Shown: positions 1 through 12,365 of the stretch, in pieces
How the letters are laid out: each line of letters starts with the position of its first letter
How positions within the stretch are numbered: the stretch's first letter is position 1
Notes under the pieces: model-generated
What the model was told of the DNA's origin: nothing
The model's database searches: none
Seen by the model: the letters and a program-made list of their open reading frames with translations, nothing else
Made by a program: the position numbers and the translations under genes
DNA from: Typha latifolia
Taxonomy: Eukaryota > Streptophyta > Magnoliopsida > Poales > Typhaceae
Assembly: GCA_019914945.1 (NCBI GenBank)
Contig: CM034102.1
Location: 4,019,501 to 4,083,500, forward strand
Direction: 5' to 3'
DNA length: 64,000 bases

Positions 1-468
1 ATAGAAGTTTGTCAACCAGACCAGCATTTTGAGGACGTGATTTCTGCAACATGTTGTACATAATTTGCAGTCTGACTTAGGACTGCTTCTCTAGAGTCAA
101 AATTCAACATATGTGAGAATACTTGACGATCTATTCTTTTTATTTTCCTTTTCTGAGAGCTTGGGCTTCAGTTATAGTTGCTGATATCATTTATACTGTT
201 TCTATACTGTTTCTTTTGAAGCCAGAATTCAACTGCTGCAAATGAGGAGTTTTAGCATTTAATCCTTCCTAGGATCACAAATTTAAATAGAAGATAATTT
301 AAATTTCCCATTCAAAGTTTCAGACTTTATGTTCAGTAAATGTCATTATATATCATTAGATCTTTGTAAATGTATTTTTCATTTGAAAAACTTCGTACTA
401 TCTGTGGGAATTAACTGTTTGACTAATTTTCAGTTGGCTAACAACCTCTTTATTTTCACATCATGCAG

Positions 469-1673
469 CTTCCATTTCCACTGGAATGCCTTTATGCAGA
501 CCCAGATCGCAAGGTAATGATTCACATTGAAATAGCTATGAACCATGCATATGCCTAAGCATGCGAAACAAAGTACATATAAGCCAATATAAAAATCTTG
601 GAATAATCTTCTCTCAGAAAGAAAAAAAAAGAGATCCTGGAAATGTTGGGTACTTTATAGTAGGGATAAGGCGTCATGTCACAATATTCATATCAGTTGC
701 AATTTCTGATAACGAAATTAATGAGCATTTCCAATTTAATCATTAAGAAAATGTCCTTCCTTTCAACTGATACCTATTTATTAGAGTACGAAGTTAAAAG
801 AAAATGGTACCATAAAGCATGATGACAGGAGCCACAATCCCTTCCAAAAATTTGATTGCCTAACCTGTTTTGTTCTGTAATCGATGAAAACAAATGAATC
901 GATTCATTACCTTGGTGACACCATTATAAAAGTTCATGAACAAGTCTTCTTACAAATGAAACATTTTTCTTTAGCCCGAGAAGGCAATTCCATTATTAGT
1001 TATAACCATTTCCATTTCCTCAATGTAATCGTAATGTATCTGAGACTCATTGGGTTATTTCTGCAACTTTTTTTTTTAAGTAAAATACTTTTTTTCTTTT
1101 CAAACCAGATATCTGTGCCTTTTATCTGAGATGTCTTTAACCAGATATCTGCTTCTTGTAAGACCATGAGCATTACTTTCACAGCCTAACCTTTTCAGGC
1201 ATATGACATCTTGGGCCTGTACTACGGTTTGGGCCGCACGTTCTTCAACCCAGCAAGTGTAAGCATCAGATAATCTCCAATAATTTGTCAAATTTTAAAC
1301 TACATTTGATAAGAGAAATTCAACGTGATTTAACAGGCCAAAGTATTTTCGAGAATCGATTCCATTAAGAAAGCAGGAAAGAACTACACAATTTCAGCCA
1401 CTCCAGATGACAAATCCAGTGTCCTACAACAGGTGCAGTCTTCCTTTCAGATTGTATATGCATAGGGGATAAAGAATCTCATATGAACTTCCTAGTAAGG
1501 TCTTAGTTCAACAATCTTGATACTTAAAACTATTTGGTCCTCATGTTCTTCAGGGTGGAATGTTTGTATTTAGAGGGAAGGAACTGTTATATGCAAGGAA
1601 GGACGAAGGCACAGGCGATCACGCTCCTTTAAACGACATAATAGACATTTGCTGCAAAGTTCCAGTTGCATGA
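469..1673 (+). CDS. PRXL2/AAED1-like thioredoxin-fold protein, 3' part
   Basis: Four exons close a gene that begins left of the window: 469-513, 1199-1258, 1337-1432 and 1554-1673 (TGA). All join in phase 0 with GT/AG borders. They encode the C-terminal part of a thioredoxin-like antioxidant protein of the AhpC/TSA-related PRXL2 (AAED1) family, usually plastid-targeted in plants. Recognisable blocks are LPFPLECLYADPDRK, YDILGLYYGLGRTFFNP, TISATPDDKSSVLQQGG and the end GTGDHAPLNDIIDICCKVPVA-like tail, whose order matches the plant family. The N-terminal transit peptide and the redox-active region lie outside the window, so whether the active cysteine is present cannot be judged. Bases 1-468 look like intron. 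The role is inferred from the family: a peroxiredoxin-like redox protein of poorly known substrate. Confidence 0.82.
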
Positions 1674-3084
1674 TAGTGGAATTATAGGACATATCTTTCA
1701 TGGTATTTGGATGCACTTACTTTGATTGGCAGTTACTGCAATTTATGATCCTTACAAATGATATTTTATTCTGATGATTTCTGTGTATCTATCTTTTATT
1801 GGAAAATCAAACTGTTGGATGTAATTTATAGGGCCTGAATGATAAATTTAGAAACCTTGTTCAACTTCTGGAATTGGGTGTAATTTACAAATTACTCCTT
1901 CAATTATTCAATCTGCAAATCTATCCAGAATTTGCTGGCATTTAAATCCTTATGGCATGTTGTATGTGAGATTACTTTCAATTGCAAAGGGGATATACTG
2001 ATGTGATCATTTTCATACTTTCTTTCAAAACATCTGCATGAAGATCTGATAGCCTACTGTACATCTTATGAATATGACATGCAGATACTTGTGCAGATGC
2101 ATCTTCATCAACCACTTCGGGAGCATTGGATTGGTAAGAAAGCATCACCTAAAGCATGTTAATTTTGTAAAATGTCATAATATTATTATAATGGTAATAT
2201 TAGCCTTAAAATGGGCTTGGTTTAGATTAGCCTTCAATATCGAACTGAAATATCCCAAACGGTTAACTCTATCATAAGAATAGGGATCATTAACACAAAT
2301 CACAAAGCAAAAGTGTTACGCAATCAGATTAGTAGGCCTTAATGGGCCTTTTAGGCCTCAAACTCTGTTTACCAACAGAACTCACCTATATAACTTCCCT
2401 TTTTTTTTTTTGGCGAATTGATTAGAGACTCATGTATAAATATTAAAATAATTTTTTCTATCACTATATCTGTTTTAAATACAATCTTCAAAACATAATC
2501 ATAGCAAAACTATTTAGATATGAGTATGAATTTGAATATTAAGACTGATAGAAAAATCTCAACTTATATTTGATAAAATGATTCATATTCGATAAAATTT
2601 GGATACATAGTCAGATCAATTTTCATCCTATTTCTTTTAGAGAAATAAAAACTTAATGATGACCTAATTAAATTAATGCCTCACCCCTATTCTTATCAGT
2701 TTTTTTTCCTACTGCTAATATTCTCTCTAAGAGCTCACTAACTCTTTGATACCTCTAAATGTACATTCTGCCTCAAAGCCCTCAAAAGTTTGAAAAATTA
2801 GGTAAGAACTTTTTTTTTTTTAAATGAACTTTTAAAATTCTTTCAACATATCTGTTCTTGAAATCAGTTTGCATTTTCAAAAAAATTATTAGTAGGGAAA
2901 AGAATTGCATTCTGTCAAATGATTTAATATTTCAGAAGTAATAGTAGAAAAAAATAAATAAAAAAAACAGATAAAAAGAAAATAAAAAAAGGGGAGAGTA
3001 ATAATAATTATTTATATATATATTTGGTAATGTGGATATCCATAGCAAGTCACACAAATTCTACTGGACACGAAAAGGGTCGTA
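1674..3084. other. Intergenic spacer, AT-rich, no gene seen
   Basis: This stretch holds the 3' flank of the AAED1-like gene and the promoter of the DUF3054 gene. Homopolymer T and A tracts are frequent (about 2400, 2810 and 2940-2995). A GGCC-rich patch at 2330-2358 (alternating AGGCC and GGGCC) resembles site II-type promoter elements, but it is far from either start. No coding exon with a recognisable product was found on either strand. Confidence 0.7.
3013..3022 (+). promoter_or_regulatory. TATA box of the DUF3054 gene
   Basis: An alternating TATATATATA tract lies about 65-70 bases before the ATG at 3085. If used, transcription would start near 3045 and give a leader of only about 40 bases. 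Position and composition are the only evidence. Confidence 0.4.
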
Positions 3085-6000
3085 ATGTTGCTGCTGAGCC
3101 AAGCTCCCAACGGCGCTCTCTCCGCCAGGCGATGCCCGTCTGCCTCCTCCTACTCCTCCAAACCAAACCATCCTCTCTTCTCCAAATCCAGACCTCGGTT
3201 CCTCTCTCGGAACTCCAGAAGAAGAACCCTTCACCTCTCCGTCTCCAACGCCGACGGTGCTGGCGAGGCGGGCACCTCCACTCGCCCCCTCTCCACCCCC
3301 TCCTTTTCTGGCGACAAGGACGATACCGTCTTCGTCGGCGACGACGGGGTCCCCTTGGAAGGCGTAATCCAGTTCGAGAAGCCAGGGTTTTCGTCAAAGC
3401 TGGTGTCTTGGGGGTAATTCTCGGGTAATCTCTTAATTTTTTTTTCTCTCAATTCGTGTTCTTGGTAGATTGATTTGGTGTTGGGTATTGGTGTTTCAGG
3501 CAGGTGGGTCTTTTGGCCGGTGGGGATGTGCTGTGCCTACTTGTGTTCTCGGCGATTGGGAGATTTAGCCATGGGATGGCGGTTTTTGACCTTGAAACTT
3601 TGAAGACGGCGGATCCCTTTGTTGCGGGTAGGAAAGTCGTCATCTTTGTTTTGGTTGGGGAATTGGGTTTTTGTGTTTTCCCGCTGGTCCGATACTAGTT
3701 CTGATTTGGTGCTTTGGCAGGGTGGATATTTAGCGCTTACTTTTTTGGGGCTTATGGAGATGATGGAAAAGGATTGAATGGTTCTGGGAAAGCTATTGCT
3801 GCTGCTGCCAAGTCCTGGGCAGTGGGAATTCCGGTAACTCTAGTTTTACTTTTTTTGGATTAATTTGGCTGAAACAAGAAATGCTTGTTGTTCTCTTGTT
3901 CTTCTTTGTAATTTGGAATTTATTTTTTGTAACCGTTACTTATTCGCATAGGGAAGTTTTATATGAAGCTTGAAATGTGTATGCCTGTCATTATTAAATT
4001 AAAAGCATCAATCTATATGCCTTCAATGCTCACAACTGTAATCTGTGATATTAGGCTAACTCATGCAATTGAGGGCAATGTTATGATGGTTTTAAATGCC
4101 AGAAAAGTGTCTGAAGGGAAAGTTATGCGATGCATGCTTTGCAACATTTCTCTTGCACACTAGCACTGCTGCGCATTACACATGATATTTTGGTGTATTC
4201 AAAGAATTAAGGGTTCATTCAACTATGGATGTTCTTATTATAAAAGTGGTGACCTAAGTATCCCATGATAGGAGAGAAATACTCAAGCGACCACCTTTCT
4301 ACATGAAATACTGACCTTCCCAAGAATTTTCTCCTGTAGTTATGGAAGACCTAATTTCTTTATTTATTCAGCACTAAAGTCGGTATAGAAATACTTATAT
4401 ATTTCTAATCTCTAAGCTTTTCCCACTTTTCTTTTTAACTTTGTTAATTTTTTTTCTGGTTTTTTGTCCCCACTTGCAGTTAGGCATTGGCATCAGAGCA
4501 TTGACATCAGGCCATATACCACAAGCTGCTTTTATATCGGTGGCCATGGGAAGTACAGGAATCTTGCTGGTTGCATGGCGAGCTTTAATTTCTAACCTCC
4601 TTTCTGGTGGGGGAAGCAAACAAAATGATGTCTATAGGCGTGGCAGTCCATTTGAACTTTTTGAGGTTAGAAACTTTTATTTTTAAATACCTGTCTAGCA
4701 AGCACAGATTTTAACTTTTAGTGTAATAATTTTCTCAGTCAACTTCTAACTGCTTTAAAGTTGAACTGTTGAAGACTTGAACACCATTAATTAGACAAAG
4801 GCCTGAAGTTCTGGCCTACATTTTTGGTGTATCATTACTGGTTCTGTCACTGGTTGAAAGTGATTAAATTATGAAATTGAGAAATTACAGTTTTCTTAGT
4901 TAAAATAATGGTGAGGTGCTTCAAGTTGTACCTATTGGTAGGTTTGGCAATTAATGTTTTAATACCTCATGCTGATAGGGATAGTGGCACACGTGTAGGA
5001 AAAATGCCACTCCAGTTGCACTTACATCACTCCTCCTGCTCCTGTTTCCTGCTCCTATCTCAGGCAAGTAGGTTAAAGGACCCCATGAGATTAGGTTGTA
5101 AAGGGTTCATTTAATCTAGTTCATGGAGTGGTGGTTAGCATGATTTAGGTTTTATGTACATGTGATCAAGAATAATCCAGAGGTTGTCCATAGGTCCTAA
5201 TGAGGAGATGGACAGATCCATTTCGAGTGTTCAGGAGAAATGGCGGAGGTCTTATATCCTATAGTTATATTATGATAAATACTGTATGTGTTATTGAGAT
5301 GGAAAACCAGACCCAACCCAATTTTTAATTTTTTTCAGAGATCATTGTTAGTACTTATGATCACACATTTGTATCAGTATACATACTTATGCAATTCCTT
5401 TCTATACAGATCATGATGCATTGCGGTACCCCAGTCTATCCTTCTGTGTTAAGGCCACTATTTCTAGTGGATCTAGTAGTTGGCCTATTGTCAACTCAGT
5501 TTTTTGTTTATGTTAATCAGTTCTAGTCCTTCTAGAGCTGATTATGGTTGGTTTGGCATTCTCATTTGTTCAGAGTCAGTGGGGAGTGGAGGGAATTCGT
5601 TTCCTACATTTTTAGCAGGAGAAATTGTCTTGGATGAGAGTGGCAGAATAAAATTAAGACCATTCTTGATAACAAACATAAAATTATAGAAGGCACACTT
5701 TAGGAGTTGATGTGGGTATAGAATAAAACTGTTCATAACAAACATAAAATTGTAGAAGGCACATTTTAGTAGTTGATGAGGGTAATTAAGATCATTCTTG
5801 AGGCTGAAATGCTATGAACAATTTTATCTTTGGGAAAAGATTATATTAACTTTTGTAAAGCTAAAAAGGAAAGCAACCCTTTTTTCCCTTAATAATCATA
5901 TATATATTTGCTATCTAAGCATATTAGGGTTCTTGATACGGTGCAATCAGTGATTTAAGTGGCTTATGGATGTTGCGACAAGGCTATCAAAATAATCAAG

Positions 6001-7014
6001 CTGCTCGAGCTTGCTCGATTTAGGTTTGAATCAAGCTTGACATGAACTTATATGAGCCAAGCTTAAACCAATTTCAAGCCAAGATTGATCCTTGGACAGT
6101 TCGATAAGGCTCAAAATACATACGTCGAATATATATATATATATAAAACATCTAGTTTGAATTAAGTACCACACCTGATTTTAATTTTATTCAACTTAGT
6201 TCAAATTCAAATTTCATAAACTTAAGCTTGACTTTTCAAACATGAATGACATGGATTTAAGCCAATGTGAGCTTGAAAAACCAAGATTGAACCACTCAAA
6301 GTTGTTTGAAATTGGCTCACTTATTGTTATTGAGCAACTTGTTAGGCTTGAGCTCTGCTTGACTCAAAACTTGAAATAGGCTCGAATCAAGCTCAAAGTG
6401 AAATCTATGAGTCAAGCTTGATCATCAATGATCAATCCTAGGCTTGAACTAGGCTTGATTTGAGATAGGCTTGGCTCAAGTACAACCCTAGCTACAAGGA
6501 GATGAAGTTAATGGTGGTCAAAGTACACACTGTAATTTTCGTTATTGAGGTTTCATGGACCCCATATACTCGTTACTTGTTCTTGTATAAATATATACAC
6601 AGCTGTGGGAATCGATAGTGCCTCCTTTGCCATATTTGACATCTTATTATTTTGTCTCTTCATTGATGAATCTAGGTGATTGCTTGTTCCTATATTAGTT
6701 GGCGCTTCAGCTTTATGTAGAATAAAGGCAGAAAAATATGAAATGTTCTGTCAGAATTAACATCTTCAAGCAGCATCTAGAGTCTGCAACTTTTTAATGA
6801 ATTTAATTGCCTCTTTATATAACTGAAAATATTTAATTCACCCTTTTATGTAGTGTTTGAGCATTGAGGGAAGCATATAGTTTGTATACCATCACTAACA
6901 TTTGTTTCTTTATTATATTCTAAACAGTTCTGATAGTATGAATGATAGTTTATCACGTAAACACCTTCTGTTTTTGTTTTGCAGTTGCTCACATCGTTGG
7001 TAAGAAGATGGTGA
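3085..7014 (+). CDS. Plastid DUF3054 membrane protein
   Basis: Five exons: 3085-3413, 3500-3627, 3721-3833, 4480-4665 and 6985-7014 (TGA). Phases close exactly and give 261 residues. The first roughly 60 residues are rich in Ser, Arg and Pro with few acids, as in a chloroplast transit peptide. The rest matches the DUF3054 family: GLLAGGDVLCLLVFSAIGR, then LKTADPFVAGWIFSAYFFG, then GIGIRALTSGHIPQAAF and SMGSTG-like hydrophobic segments, so a small integral membrane protein of about four helices. Its biochemical function is unknown. The last exon is only 30 nt (LLTSLVRRW, stop) and follows a 2.3 kb intron containing a degenerate repeat. The ATG at 3085 is preferred because it opens the transit-like segment; an overlapping frame from 3024 is a shadow. 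Confidence 0.85.
5960..6495. repeat. Degenerate CTTGA/CTCGA-rich interspersed repeat in intron 4
   Basis: The last intron of the DUF3054 gene contains about 500 bases full of short AAGCTTGA, GGCTCGA, CAAGCTTG and AGGCTTGA words on both strands, with an AT microsatellite at about 6129-6145. Such low-complexity 'Leu-Glu' wording is typical of degenerated non-autonomous transposable elements in plant genomes. The right end reads GTACAACCCTAG, similar in style to hAT-like termini, but I could not find a matching left end or a target duplication. Class is therefore uncertain. Confidence 0.5.
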
Positions 7015-10000
7015 TCTAAAAGCAAACTTCAGTTCATGGTTTTAATCTTGTTTCCATCTTTACTACAAGCTGTTTGTAAGTGCCATTCTGTTATTGTAAT
7101 AGTGGAATGTAATTAGAGCACAGAGAAATTATATTTTTCTTAAATAAGAGAAATCAGTTTTACCCCGTTCATCCTTTAAATTATTTATGCAGTAACTACA
7201 ATGAGATATCTCAATCCACTACTCATGATTGGTGCAACTCCTTTCACTAATATCGCCTTGGTGCCTTGGATGTCAGTCATGAGAGTACCATGAATTTGAT
7301 TCAGGTATTACTGTTGAAAGGTTGTGTTCTAGGGAGAGGTTTTATTGGTATTTTGGGCTTACCCTCTGATTGTCTGATCATGTTTATGGTAATGGAAACT
7401 TGGATCTTAGTGTTCCTTCTAAGGATATACAACCATTCATGATGATAGGGTTGATCGGTACATTGTGATTCACATGTCCATTATGTCTTAGGTCGTTCGG
7501 TGTATCAAACTTTATTATGCTTCTCACTGCTAGAGCATTTGAGTTCAGAGTGATACTAAAATTTCGACCTTTTTAGTACTCTTCTCACCAATGAACTGGA
7601 TCTTAATTGTGATACGCGATTTCTTTGAATGCGTTGCTTAATCTGTTCAGGTGCGTAGAACATAGACCTTGTCTCATTGCTGGATAAAAGAAGACTTATT
7701 ATAGTGGAGAAAAGTGGTGTTATTTGCGCATGATTTCTTTATCCTTGATATTTAATTGGAGAGTATGATAAGCTGATGCAAAAATACCATAGAGATGTAG
7801 AGAAAAGGATAATGAAATAGATAGAGATAGGTGGTTCGGGTATTTTTAGGCATTTTGTTTCTTGGAGTGTCAATCAGATGGCATGAGACCACCTATCAGA
7901 GCTGACAAATTTTACATAGCTCGAATGTGTTCCATACTTCCATAGTCTCGAGTAGGCCGGTGCCTGGATTTTGCCTCGTTCAACGCAAATGATGTTCTTT
8001 GTTTTTGCATTGTTGAAGATATTGTAGATCAAACCATTGGTAGCACTATTAGTGTTTTGACTTGAAAGGTACCATCTTGTGGAACTAGTAAAGCCACTAT
8101 AGCTCTGTTACTCTTTCTTTTTTTCTTTCTTTCTTCAATTACACTAACAGGAATGTATCTTAGCTTATTTCCTAATAGGGATGCAGTTGCTCATACTAAT
8201 TCACCTTCGACTTTGTCGAATGTTGAAAAGAGCTTATTGAGGTTTGTCAAGGCAAAGCGTGCCATGATATAGACAATGTGGATCTCTTATAATGTCATTA
8301 GCCACAATCCTACCTTATTAATGCAGGGCTTGTTTGATTTTTTAGGTGGGTTTGCAGATCCATCACATCATGCTATGGCATCTCCACAGTGCAATCTTGT
8401 GTTATTTATTGTTTTTCATAGACATGGGCCCAAGGAAGATCTTCCATGAACCTGCAGTGCCACTAGGAACTGCTCTTGTATCTGTTCCTATGCTTGCATA
8501 AATGGGTTTTGCTGCACCTCTTTTATAAGATGCACTGCATCATATGGAGTAATGTGGCACCTCATTTATGCCGCATATATTCCCTTCCAGTTGAGGGAAT
8601 GACAAGATGTACACCAAGTGGCTGTAAAATGGACATTAATCCAGCTGGAGGAGTTTGGACCTCAACATGTAGGTTACTTCCTGGCTCCCCTCCTCAGGAG
8701 TAGGGTAGGGCCAAAGTGTTAATCCCTTGATAACTTTCAAGATATGATTTGCCCCTCAAACAAAAGCTACCTCATCTGAGGTAATTGTCTGCTTAGTGAT
8801 CAACCTCTTGACTCATAGGTTATCAGTTTCCTTAGACGCACATGGTTGTTTTTATTATCTATAGATGCTTGCTTATATGTTATGGAAAAAAGAGCAAAAG
8901 TTGATAAGGTTGTAGGGTTCTTTTCAGTCTGGGCAGGCAGTGGACCTAAAGACACCTTTGGCATTGAAGGGGAGGGGGGGGCGCTCTGCTCTCATCCCAG
9001 CCTTCTTTAATCGCAACAAAACAGAGGGGGGAATGTGGGAGCATGCATACATCCCATTTGATCTTTTGCTCAAGTGACCCCACCGCCATGACCGGTGAGA
9101 AGACTACCAGAAGCAGTCCTCTACTCTTGTGGACCTTAGACCCTTCTAGGGGGGTGGTTATTTTGGTAATTTGAGTTAATGCCCCTCCTCAGCTTCTTTC
9201 TTTGGCTTTATTACCCTCCTTCCCTTATCCTATCAATCCAACCACTTTCAACTTTTCAACTGTTGTGGTAGAAAAAAAAAAATCCAGTGAGGGCTCCCTG
9301 GGTCCCTACCCTGCCTCCTCTTTCCCATCATATACAAGGAAAGGAAGACCCAAAGATAATGAAGTGACCCTAGTATCTTGGTTTTAAGACAAGGAGGTTG
9401 GAAGTAAGTGCTGCAGCTAAGGTGATTAGGACATATGACACATTGGTCTTGGTCTTGGATGTTGACATCTCATTCATCTAGAGAGAGAGAAAGAGAGAGA
9501 GAAGAGGCAGAAGGTAAAGAGGATAAAGGAAAGGGAAGGGAGGATGTGGCTTTAATTAGAACTTTAATGCAAGCTGGAGGAAAGTGGAATGTCATGTGAA
9601 AATTTGCAGCTGCTCTCTCTCTCTCTCATTATAATGCACATACATTGACTTTAGTTATGTTCTCTTGAACACTGCACTTGTCACTCTCAGTCAGTTGCTA
9701 TCCAAATAAGGCCTCCTTCCTTCTCCTCCTTTAGGGCCATCTGCACTGCTGATTGGGATCTTGCTTGGATTTTGTTTGGATTTTGTGCTTCCCACGTGAT
9801 AGACAAGCCCAAAATTAGATTTGCATTATTAACCATTCTTATATTGGTAGTGAATTCCTGTGATTATAGTTTCAGAACTAGGGAGGACTAAGGTGGGCCA
9901 CTTGGTTTCTTGTCTCTTACTTGGTAAAATTCGAGAGGGTACAATTTTACTGCTGGCTCTCTGTAGGGACTTATCTTTTCATCTGTGACTGGGCTTCAAC

Positions 10001-12365
10001 ATCAGGCCCACAACATACACTGGAGCCCTCATGGTTTGTTTTAAGCCTTAGCTGTGACAGAGGAGAGGATCAGGTTACCTTCAAATTGAAGTTCCACTGT
10101 TCCAAGCTCAGCAAAGCATATCTACCTTGATATTTGTTTAAGAATAATGCCAAATGAACTTTGCAGGTTCATTTTACCAAGGTAGAAATTTTGCATGATA
10201 TTAATTTTTGACACTGTTTGTATGGTTTCTTGGTTGGCTATTTGTCAGCTCTATTCTATCTCAATTTTTTTTTCAGCAATTCATGGACAGAGAATAGAAG
10301 TACCATGACTGCACTTGCTTCAGATATGGAGGTTGTACTTGTAAGTTGTAACCCATTCTATTATCCGATAAATACCATTTTGGGATTCAATGCATACTTG
10401 CATCTAATATCCTCCCTCATTGTGGAATTTTGTCAGCTATGGTTTGGCTAATCTTATTGCCAATAAATAATGATGGAAGTAGGAAATGGGAGGTCAATGA
10501 GTAGAAGGGGTCGGCATCTACCTCCCTTAGCCATTTATCCCTTCCCAAAAGTGAGAGGGGGTTGGTGAGAGTTAAAGGGAAAGAAGTCAGGAGCTGCAGC
10601 AGGGTTTATATAACAAAGTACTTTGCTCCAAGGGCAGGAGTTTTTTTAAGTGCTTTGCTCCAAGGGAAGGAGGCATCACTCCATGCAAATCTAATGTAGT
10701 CGCCTAGTCGGTGGATATATTCATCATTACAACAATCAAAAGAATTTGAGGTGGGATGACACTTTGGCTTCTGTGTTTCTTGTACCTGAGTGACTTCCTA
10801 GTCCCCTCCACCCTTCTTCCCCCAAATTCCCTCTTGCAAGCTCACCTCATCAGCCAACCTTTTCTGATACCAAATCATTTCAGCTAGAAAATCTGTCTCC
10901 ATGAAGGACCATGCACCATCTGCATGCATCACAAGAAGTCATAATAGAAGTACCTCAACAAATATAATAACAGCCATCATCCAACATTTTAAGGCTCCAG
11001 AGACTTAAAAGGATGCAACTTAGCAGATTGCTCACTACGCTGGCCTACAGAAAATAATTTTAATCCCCAGAATGATTGTAAACAGAGTTAAACCTTGAAT
11101 GTTTCAGAGATAAGATTACTAATCAAACATAATCTGTTTACTCACTAACTCCAGTTCAATCTTTCAACAGTCTCGACTTTTCAGGAAACAATATGCTCGC
11201 ATATTATACAAGGAGTAGGTGTATTGATGCTCCTTTGCAAGAGAGAGTAACTTTCTTCATGCTTTTGGGCCCCTCCTTCATCATGCCTGGAATATATCAA
11301 GCTAGTCATGAGACCCACATCCCCCTTTTTTTGTCTGGGAGCAGCTGTTTGACAACATGCAATGCCTTGAGAAAAGAATGAGATGAACTCATATGAACAT
11401 GCTAGTTTTTAGCAAACAAGTTTCCCCATTTATATTCTAACATAGACTCCCTTTCTTTTCCTCATAGATTTGTAATGAACCAACATTATGTACTGTAATA
11501 GACTGGTATACTCTTTTGTCCCTTGTATTTATCTGCTGTTTTTTTCCTCTCTGTATGTCTGTGTTTTTTATTTTTGAATGAGCCAAGGTTGGGGCAGGCA
11601 CAAGTTCATTTTAATATATAAAAAACTAACAAGTTCTTTTTTTTTTTTGAAATACCCCCCAACACAAGATTTAACCAGGATACTGGTTGCACAGCAGTCT
11701 AGTACAGAGATAGTACTGTAGTGAAGTGATTGGTTGGACAGTAGTCCTTCCCGTCAATCTATCTCATGGCCATGAGACTGTGGCAAATAGCAGCCTTGTC
11801 TCAGCCATTCTGACCACTACCCAGCTAGATAGATAGCATGAGTCCAGCCAGCACAAGGAGGTAAAGAAAGGAAAGGACCTCCTCTCCAATGGAAGCATCA
11901 CCATTAATTCTTGTGGCTTTTCAAATGTACTCTTAGAGCCAATGAGCAGGCCAAGAAAGACACCAATGTGGGGTGCAGACTGCAGAGTGGTCTTCTCTCT
12001 GGCCCTCCTTACCAAAGGCACTTAGTAGGGTTTAAGGGCCTTAATAAAAGCTGGAGTGGTCTTTCTATGATCACAGATCCCTATGGAATGTAAGAGTCTA
12101 TTAGTAGTGATCCTCCATTTGTTTGGTAATAATTCTCTTTGCTTTAGTTTAAAGAGACCTTCTTTGTTATCGGCTTATTGCACAATGAGAGTGTAAGGTA
12201 TAAAGAAGATACTTTGGTGGGCTAGTGGTTTCTTCCATGAGAGTTTGCTGCAGCAAGACTGCAGAACCAGGACTAAGTTACTATTAATACTGAATGCTAT
12301 CTCCAATGATTGATCTTTCTTGCATTGAATCTTGCTTGGAATATCTACAAGAGTGAAGGGAAGCA
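7015..12365. other. Long gene-poor region upstream of AINTEGUMENTA
   Basis: No exon of a recognisable protein was found on either strand in these 5.3 kb. The stretch contains a GA microsatellite at 9478-9503, a CT run at 9612-9627, a short direct repeat at 10615-10673 next to a TTTATATAAC word, and poly-T at 2 places including 11636-11650. It probably holds the promoter and an extended, perhaps intron-containing, 5' leader of the transcription factor gene at 12366, since such developmental regulators often have long upstream regions. That is inference; nothing in the sequence marks the transcription start unambiguously. Confidence 0.6.
9478..9503 (+). repeat. GA-rich microsatellite
   Basis: An interrupted (GA)n run lies about 2.9 kb upstream of the AINTEGUMENTA start codon. 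GA runs are binding sites for BASIC PENTACYSTEINE factors in plant developmental promoters; a role here is only possible, not shown. Confidence 0.6.
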
